Below are positions 13,605 to 18,356 of a DNA stretch of 18,356 bases, one piece after another (position 1 is the first letter of the stretch; each line of letters opens with the position of its first letter). A model generated the notes under the pieces. The model had not been told where the DNA came from, did no database searches, and saw only the letters and a program-made list of their open reading frames with translations. Source of the DNA: JAHISC01 sp964645815 (GTDB lineage Bacteria > Patescibacteriota > Patescibacteriia > UBA9934); NCBI GenBank assembly GCA_964645815.1, contig CAZYCR010000017.1, forward strand, positions 1 to 18,356, given 5' to 3'. The position numbers and the translations under genes were made by a program.

Positions 13605-13633
13605 TTGACAATATTTTTTACGAGTGGTATCTT
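13605..13633 (+). promoter_or_regulatory. Promoter of nusA-yidC
   Basis: TTGACA (13605-13610), a 17-nt spacer and TATCTT (13628-13633) form a strong sigma-70-type promoter with a consensus -35. The transcript would start near 13640, giving a ~60-nt leader with the hairpins at 13648-13687. Confidence 0.75.
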
Positions 13634-13647
13634 CTTCTCATTGATTG

Positions 13648-13687
13648 ATCTCGGCCACGAAGCCGAGATTATTTCTTAAAAATAATC
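13648..13687 (+). promoter_or_regulatory. nusA leader: two overlapping hairpins
   Basis: ATCTCGGC (13648-13655) pairs with GCCGAGAT (13662-13669) around a 6-nt loop. GATTATTT (13667-13674) can pair with AAATAATC (13680-13687). The two stems share 13667-13669, so they compete at their junction. A U-rich stretch follows the first stem. This suits an attenuator or an autoregulatory leader, as nusA operons are often self-controlled, but that is inference. Confidence 0.45.
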
Positions 13688-13698
13688 ATTTACTATTT

Positions 13699-14970
13699 AT
13701 GCCATCTGATATTGAACAGGCGATTAGGCAGATCTGTGATGAAAAAGGTCTGTCCTATGAAGCTGTGATTGAAACGATCGAAGCGGCTTTGGCAGCTGCT
13801 TATCGTAAAGATTACGGCAATAAGATGCAAAACATCGAGGCAGAGTTTGACCCATCATCTGGTGGAGTTAGACTTTTCGATGTGAAAACAGTTGTCGAGG
13901 ATATCGATCCTGAAGAACTAGAAAAGATGCAAGAGCGTCAAGCCGAAGCTGCTGCCGCTCGTGCTGCCGAAGCTGCCGCTGAGGGAAAACTAAGGCCTCG
14001 TCGCGAAGATGAAGATGAGGAAGAAGAGCTACCGGCTTTGGAAGAGGATGAAATAACTTTTAATCCAAAGACCGAGATCATGTATTCAGATGCCAGAGTT
14101 TTGAAATTGGATGCAAAAATTGGCGACATTATTCGCACCGAGCTACCTTTGCCTGGTGAGTTTGGCCGTATGGCTGCCATGACCGCCAAGCAAGTTATCA
14201 CGCAAAAGCTTCGTGAAGCTGAGCGGGAGATTGTCTTTGGTGAATTCAAAGAGCAAGAAGGTGAAGTCTTGATTGGAACAGTACAGCGCCGCGAAGGTCG
14301 CGTTATTCTCGTCGATCTAGGACGAACAACCGGAATTCTTTTGCCAGAAGATCAGGTTAGAACAGAAAAATATAACCCTGGTGACCGCATTAAAGTTTTG
14401 GTCCGTGAAGTATCTTTGGGTACCCGCGGCCCGCAGATCCTACTTTCTCGCTCAAGCGAAGAATTAGTCAGGATTTTATTTGATCTAGAAATCCCAGAGA
14501 TTGCCGATGGCACAGTGGAAATCAAAGCTATTGCTCGTGAAGCTGGGGCGCGTTCCAAAGTTGCTGTTTTCTCATCTGATGAATCAATTGACCCAATTGG
14601 TGCTTGTATTGGTCAGCGAGGAATACGCATCCAAACAATCATCAATGAACTTGGTGGTGAGAAAATTGACATCATTGAGTGGAGTGAAAATCCACGTGTC
14701 TTTATCACCAATGCTTTAGCTCCGGCTAAGGTCTTAGAAGTTGAGTTGGATGAAACAGAAGAGTCAGCTTTGGCACTTGTAGACACCGATCAGTTGTCGC
14801 TGGCTATTGGTCGTGGAGGCCAAAACGTTCGTCTGGCAGCTAAACTGACTGGTTGGAAATTGTCAGTGAGAGACGAAGGTGGTGACGAGGAAGAACCCAA
14901 AGATGAATTAGAACCAGATAATGAAGAAGTTGAAGACCGGGATGAAGAAGATAAAGAAGATGAGGAATAA
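13699..14970 (+). CDS. nusA: Transcription factor NusA
   Basis: NusA binds RNA polymerase and RNA to modulate pausing, termination and antitermination. ATG 13699 gives 423 residues. An N-terminal polymerase-binding domain (1-183) begins with the usual helix (IEQAIRQICDEKGLSYEAVIETIEAALAAAYRKDYG). It is interrupted by an Ala-rich then acidic low-complexity insert (about 77-118). An S1 domain (about 188-252, EGEVLIGTVQRREG) is followed by KH1 with GACIGQRG (301-308) and KH2 with AIGRGGQN (369-376). An extra acidic tail (392-423) takes the place of the AR repeats of some proteobacteria. The open frame extends upstream to 13645, but that start would lie in the leader. It is followed after 2 nt by yidC. 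Confidence 0.96.
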   Translation: MPSDIEQAIRQICDEKGLSYEAVIETIEAALAAAYRKDYGNKMQNIEAEFDPSSGGVRLFDVKTVVEDIDPEELEKMQERQAEAAAARAAEAAAEGKLRPRREDEDEEEELPALEEDEITFNPKTEIMYSDARVLKLDAKIGDIIRTELPLPGEFGRMAAMTAKQVITQKLREAEREIVFGEFKEQEGEVLIGTVQRREGRVILVDLGRTTGILLPEDQVRTEKYNPGDRIKVLVREVSLGTRGPQILLSRSSEELVRILFDLEIPEIADGTVEIKAIAREAGARSKVAVFSSDESIDPIGACIGQRGIRIQTIINELGGEKIDIIEWSENPRVFITNALAPAKVLEVELDETEESALALVDTDQLSLAIGRGGQNVRLAAKLTGWKLSVRDEGGDEEEPKDELEPDNEEVEDRDEEDKEDEE

Positions 14971-14972
14971 AT

Positions 14973-15728
14973 ATGTTGGGAGATTTATATAACGTCATTC
15001 TTTTCCAGCCAATTTACAACCTCTTGGTTTTCTTTTATGACGTCTTGCCATTTCATGACATGGGCGTGTCGATTATTATAGTGACATTGATTATCAAAGG
15101 CATTCTTTTCCCATTGACTTTCAGATCGCTGAAGTCGCAAAAAGAAATGCAAGAGATTCAACCAAAGATCAAAGAAATTCAAGAAAAATACAAAGATGAC
15201 AAAGAAAAGTTGGCAGCAGAATTAATGAACGTTTACAAAGAACATAACGTTAACCCGCTCGCGTCTTGTTTACCACTCTTAATCCAATTGCCGGTTTTCA
15301 TTGCTCTCTTCCGTGCTTTGCGTAGCGGTCTAGGTGAAGTCCAGGCAGATCTTTTGTATTCATTCGTTTCCAACCCTGGAGTTTTGGATCCGATGTTCCT
15401 AGGCTTTATTGATCTTTCCAAGATTTCTATTCCATTTGCAATTTTGGCGGCTATCGCTCAGTACCTCCAGGTTAAACGCACAATGGCAAATAGACCAGCT
15501 AAAGAAGTTCGTGGTTCAGCTGGAGCTCAGGATGAAGATATGATGGCCAGCATGAACAAGATGATGCTTTACTTCATGCCAATTATGACCTTGGTTATTG
15601 GTTCAACCTCATTACCGGGAGGTGTCATGCTTTACTGGTTGGCAACAACGGTTTTGACGATTGTACTTTATGCCATCTTTTTGCCAAAGAAACCAAAAGA
15701 AGAAAAAGTTGAAGTTGAAAAGAAATAA
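14973..15728 (+). CDS. yidC: YidC/Oxa1 membrane protein insertase
   Basis: It inserts and folds membrane proteins. The 251-residue protein is the short form without the periplasmic domain. Hydrophobic segments are at about 10-50 (VLPFHDMGVSIIIVTLIIKGILFPLTF), followed by the charged coiled hairpin KEMQEIQPKIKEIQEKYKDD, and at 95-112 (LASCLPLLIQLPVFIALF), 148-165, 200-213 and 217-238. The conserved hydrophilic-groove Arg appears as R51 in the LTFRSLKSQ segment. A Lys-rich tail (KKPKEEKVEVEKK) could contact ribosomes. It lies 2 nt after nusA, sharing its promoter, and ends at the terminator at 15727. Confidence 0.95.
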   Translation: MLGDLYNVILFQPIYNLLVFFYDVLPFHDMGVSIIIVTLIIKGILFPLTFRSLKSQKEMQEIQPKIKEIQEKYKDDKEKLAAELMNVYKEHNVNPLASCLPLLIQLPVFIALFRALRSGLGEVQADLLYSFVSNPGVLDPMFLGFIDLSKISIPFAILAAIAQYLQVKRTMANRPAKEVRGSAGAQDEDMMASMNKMMLYFMPIMTLVIGSTSLPGGVMLYWLATTVLTIVLYAIFLPKKPKEEKVEVEKK

Positions 15729-15756
15729 AAAAGACGGCCGCAAGGTCGTCTTTTTT
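15727..15756 (+). terminator. Terminator of nusA-yidC
   Basis: AAAAAAGACGGCC (15727-15739) pairs with GGTCGTCTTTTTT (15744-15756) around a GCAA tetraloop, with one G-T pair. It is a textbook intrinsic terminator that begins at the yidC stop codon. Confidence 0.92.
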
Positions 15757-15780
15757 ACTCTGTCAGTTTAGTCTCTAATT

Positions 15781-15789
15781 TGATACAAT
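15781..15789 (+). promoter_or_regulatory. Extended -10 promoter of the flippase-like gene
   Basis: TGATACAAT is a TGn extended -10 identical to that of cca. Its last two bases overlap the ATG at 15788, so that codon cannot be in the mRNA if this is the promoter; ATG 15800 would be near-leaderless. Confidence 0.6.
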
Positions 15790-15799
15790 GGTCAGACCT

Positions 15800-16822
15800 A
15801 TGAAAAGACGGGCTTTTTTCAATATCTTGGCCACTTTTTTCACTTTTCTTATCGGGCTTGCGGTTCTAGCCTTTTTAATTTGGCATGAAGGTCCGGAATC
15901 GGTTGAAGAAAATATAATTGCTTTCGGATTATTACCAATTGTTGGTTTTGTTCTGATTTCGATGGCGAACTTTACACTTTACAGTTTACGTTGGCAGATT
16001 ATTATTAACTCTCATCTTCCGGCCGAATATAAAATTCCGCTCCGCAAGATGTACTTGCACCGGTTAGCAGGTTTTGCCATGAGTTATTTGACGCCGGCTG
16101 CTCAGGTTGGGGGAGAACCAGTTAGGATTGCGATGGTTTCGACCGAGCCTGGGGTTTCGTTGCGTGCTGCTACAAGTTCGGTTGTTTTGGATATTGCTTT
16201 TGAACTCTCAGCTTATATCGTTTTCATTTTAGCTGGTGTTTTATTGGCCCTTTGGGAAGGTTTGGGCGATGGCAATTCTTTTCTGGTCATTGGCATTGGA
16301 CTTTTATTGCTTTTGCTGACTTTGGTGGCATTTTTTGCGGCGATGGCCTATGGTCGTGGTTTCTTTTCACATTTTTTTAGATTGTTTGGCTTGAGTAAAA
16401 TAAAAAGCCTAAAAAAGATCGAAAAAGGAATGTTGGACAGTGAAAAATTGATGTCCGAATTCTTAGCCAGCAGCTTTTCTCGAGTATTAATTGTTTCTTT
16501 TCTCTCCTTAGCCGTATTTAGTTTTCGGGTGATTGAGGTTTTCTACATTGCTTACTTCTTTGGTGTAAATCTAAATTTTGCCAGTGCTTTTTTGACTGCT
16601 ACTTTGCCAGGCATCGCTCTGATTTTGCCAATTCCGGCCGGACTGGGAATTTTCGAAGGTGGTTTTTCAGCGGTCTTCAGCCTGTTAAATATTCCACTCA
16701 GCGCAGTTACTTTTGCTCTAATTATTCGTATCCGTGACGCATTATTTATCTCTACCGGCGTCATTTATATCCTCACCAAAGGTCGAACTTTTATTGAAAG
16801 GAGGATTTTAAAAAAAAGTTAG
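15800..16822 (+). CDS. LPG-synthase-TM / UPF0104 family membrane protein
   Basis: The roughly 340-residue integral membrane protein has about eight helices and the family landmarks ISMANFTLYSLRWQIII, the conserved loop SYLTPAAQVGGEPVR (about 91-105), and the late helix-break LPIPAGLGIFEGGF. This family comprises the membrane half of MprF-type lysyl-phosphatidylglycerol synthases and related putative lipid or glycolipid flippases; the catalytic lysyltransferase domain is absent, so transport or flipping is more likely than synthesis. The start at ATG 15800 follows from the promoter; ATG 15788 is four codons longer. The next gene starts 1 nt after its stop. Together with the nucleotidyltransferase and the ligase-like gene it suggests a surface-glycan locus. 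Confidence 0.82.
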   Translation: MKRRAFFNILATFFTFLIGLAVLAFLIWHEGPESVEENIIAFGLLPIVGFVLISMANFTLYSLRWQIIINSHLPAEYKIPLRKMYLHRLAGFAMSYLTPAAQVGGEPVRIAMVSTEPGVSLRAATSSVVLDIAFELSAYIVFILAGVLLALWEGLGDGNSFLVIGIGLLLLLLTLVAFFAAMAYGRGFFSHFFRLFGLSKIKSLKKIEKGMLDSEKLMSEFLASSFSRVLIVSFLSLAVFSFRVIEVFYIAYFFGVNLNFASAFLTATLPGIALILPIPAGLGIFEGGFSAVFSLLNIPLSAVTFALIIRIRDALFISTGVIYILTKGRTFIERRILKKS

Positions 16823-16823
16823 T

Positions 16824-17735
16824 GTGATTCCTCCCATTGAAAAAGATATTTTTAGAACCCTAGCTTTCTTTTCATACTTCAATTATCCGCTGACTAGTTT
16901 TGAGCTCTGGAAATGGCAGTTGAACCCAATAAAAAAATGGAGTTATTCAGAAATTATTGAGGCTTTACAGCAGCCAATTTGGTTGAGAAATTTTGCCACT
17001 GAAGAAGATGGCTTTTGGAGTATTTATTGGAAAACAACTCCAATCAGGGAGCAGATCGCTGATCGACATCAACGCTTCATCAACGCTCTCTCGAAATATC
17101 GTCGTCTGCAGTGGCTGGTTAAATATCTCCGCCGTTTACCGTGGATTGAAGGTCTGGCGGTCTGCAATAGTCTTTCTTGGCACCACACTGAACCACGCAG
17201 TGACATTGATCTTTTTCTTATTGTTCGTCCTGGCTATGTTTGGACTAGCCGACTTTGGTCAGTTACGCCTCTTGCTTTGTTACGCCAGCGACCGGGGGAA
17301 AGGGGAACTGATCCAATTGATTTAAGTTTTTTTGTGACTAATGCAGGCATGAATTTGGAGCCAATCCAAATCTCTTCAACTGATCCTTATCTGGCACTTT
17401 GGACCAAGAGTATTATTCCAATTTTTGGCAGTAAAAGAGTCTGGCAAATGTGGCAGAGCGAGAATCGTTGGGTCGAAAGAATTTTGCCGGCTGCTTCATG
17501 GCGTAAACCATCTTCAAGACTCAGGTTTTCAAAGAAAAATTCTTGGCCAATATTTGGTCATGAATCATCGGCTCGCACTTTGCAACTCAAGCGCTTGCCA
17601 GAAGAACTACGAAAGCTTGCAAATGTGGATTCACGGGTTATTGTTGCAGATCACCAACTAAAATTTCATAAAAATGACCGACGTGAAGACATTAAACAAA
17701 GACTTGAAGAAGCAATGAAACTATGCGAAACATAA
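16824..17735 (+). CDS. Nucleotidyltransferase-fold protein with N-terminal winged-helix-like domain
   Basis: The 303-residue protein starts with GTG 16824 because no in-frame ATG lies nearby. Residues about 8-65 (DIFRTLAFFSYFNYPLTSFEL) look like a small helical, winged-helix-like domain. The nucleotidyltransferase core has NSLSWHH (115-121), SDIDLFLIV (126-134) with D127 and D129, and a third acid at D166 in PIDLSFFV. The metal triad is therefore plausible. Active members move a nucleotide onto a protein, sugar or drug; here the target is unknown. It is encoded between the flippase-like gene and the ligase-like gene, with a 13-nt overlap into the latter, so an envelope-related role is inferred. 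The C-terminal 120 residues are basic. Confidence 0.7.
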   Translation: MIPPIEKDIFRTLAFFSYFNYPLTSFELWKWQLNPIKKWSYSEIIEALQQPIWLRNFATEEDGFWSIYWKTTPIREQIADRHQRFINALSKYRRLQWLVKYLRRLPWIEGLAVCNSLSWHHTEPRSDIDLFLIVRPGYVWTSRLWSVTPLALLRQRPGERGTDPIDLSFFVTNAGMNLEPIQISSTDPYLALWTKSIIPIFGSKRVWQMWQSENRWVERILPAASWRKPSSRLRFSKKNSWPIFGHESSARTLQLKRLPEELRKLANVDSRVIVADHQLKFHKNDRREDIKQRLEEAMKLCET

Positions 17736-18356
17736 TTATCAAATGGGGTCTTCCGGTAGTTGCATTTCTTTTACCTTGGCAAACCAGGTTAATCATTGGC
17801 TCGAGTTCATTATTACCTGATTCTCAATTTGCCATTTACAGCATATTTGTTACGGAAGCACTTGTTTTGATCGTTTGTTTGTCACTCTTGCCCTGGCAAA
17901 TTAAAAAAGAATATCGCCAGCCGGTTTATTTTGCACTTTTATTACTCTTGGTTGCGGCCTTTTCAATATTCTTTTCACCGGATTCGCTGTTGTCTTTAAA
18001 TCAGTTACTTCATTTAACCGTTGCTCTCATTTTTTTCGCAACCTTGCTCGATAGTCGAGTCTCATTACCAAATATTTTCGTGGGTTTTGTCCTGGGTCTG
18101 GTGATTCCAGCTCTTATATCTTTTTGGCAATTCTTTCTTGGTAGCTCAGCTGATTCAACTCTCCTAGGCCTGGCTGCTCGTGATGCAAAACGTCTTGGCG
18201 ATGCAGTCATTGAATATCAATCACAAAGATTCTTGAGAGGTTATGGCAGTTTTTCGCACCCCAATATTTTTGGTGGCTATCTCTCGGTTGCCATCGCAAT
18301 TATTTTTGGATATTGGCAAGAGCTAAAAACTAAATCAACCATTATTTTAACTGGCT
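17723..18356 (+). CDS. O-antigen-ligase-like membrane protein, 5' portion
   Basis: A frame from ATG 17723 stays open to the window end (211 codons, incomplete). It overlaps the end of the preceding gene by 13 nt, which suggests translational coupling. The N-terminus is strongly hydrophobic (FLLPWQTRLIIGSSSLLP), with repeated helices (FALLLLLVAAFSIFF; LTVALIFFATLL; FVGFVLGLVIPALISFW) and a segment RGYGSFSHPNIFGGYLSV that matches the Wzy_C/O-antigen-ligase loop pattern. Such proteins join or polymerise surface glycans. It is not complete here, so the catalytic loop downstream cannot be checked. Confidence 0.72.
   Translation, partial: MRNIIIKWGLPVVAFLLPWQTRLIIGSSSLLPDSQFAIYSIFVTEALVLIVCLSLLPWQIKKEYRQPVYFALLLLLVAAFSIFFSPDSLLSLNQLLHLTVALIFFATLLDSRVSLPNIFVGFVLGLVIPALISFWQFFLGSSADSTLLGLAARDAKRLGDAVIEYQSQRFLRGYGSFSHPNIFGGYLSVAIAIIFGYWQELKTKSTIILTG

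Noticed and set aside
13645..13698. Upstream start for NusA
   Set aside because: The extra 18 residues translate the leader hairpins; ATG 13699 begins the conserved NusA N-terminal helix.
1..18356. CRISPR array, transposase or phage genes
   Set aside because: No regularly spaced repeats, insertion-sequence ends or phage proteins were seen on either strand.

Overview
The window looks like an AT-rich bacterial chromosome segment from a Candidate Phyla Radiation (Patescibacteria)-like genome, assembled from metagenome data. The evidence is a run of 10 Ns, compact single-copy housekeeping genes, short or near-leaderless transcripts, and divergent, catalytically degenerate versions of common enzymes. 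This lineage call is an inference from gene style; no 16S or ribosomal protein gene is present to test it.

Layout: (1) 1-1376 holds a hairpin-rich, AT-rich leader, then a sharply bounded GC-rich gene (279-1250) for an unrecognised protein with an acidic block, a Cys/His-rich basic block and a Leu/Glu/Arg-rich tail. Two strong hairpins follow it; the second is a 34-bp perfect palindrome that serves as a bidirectional terminator. (2) 1382-4018, minus strand: a CCA-adding/poly(A) polymerase-family nucleotidyltransferase and a DHH-family protein that has lost most of its metal ligands. (3) 4092-10903, plus strand: valS, tyrS, argS, a bactofilin and a diacylglycerol-kinase-fold protein with a broken GGDGT loop, ending in a 12-bp stem terminator. 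The valS promoter is back-to-back with that of the DHH gene. (4) 10903-11936: tRNA-Leu(GAG) on minus, a two-motif LAGLIDADG homing endonuclease on minus, and tRNA-Val(UAC) on plus with its own terminator; an assembly gap follows at 11941-11950. (5) 11966-15756, plus strand: a small membrane protein, a SAM methyltransferase, a three-helix membrane protein, YraN, NusA and YidC, with internal promoters before the membrane protein and nusA. (6) 15781-18356, plus strand: a flippase-like (LPG synthase/UPF0104) membrane protein, a nucleotidyltransferase-fold protein, and the start of an O-antigen-ligase-like protein, suggesting a cell-surface glycan or lipid locus.

How the genes fit together: most of the window serves translation (three aminoacyl-tRNA synthetases, CCA enzyme, two tRNAs), transcription (NusA) and membrane insertion (YidC). 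Bactofilin, the lipid-kinase-like protein and the last three genes point to the cell envelope. The most unusual items are the GC-rich gene with its structured leader, the two eroded-enzyme paralogues, the tRNA-Leu promoter embedded in the 3' end of the homing endonuclease gene, and a recurring promoter-to-ATG geometry implying leaderless mRNAs.
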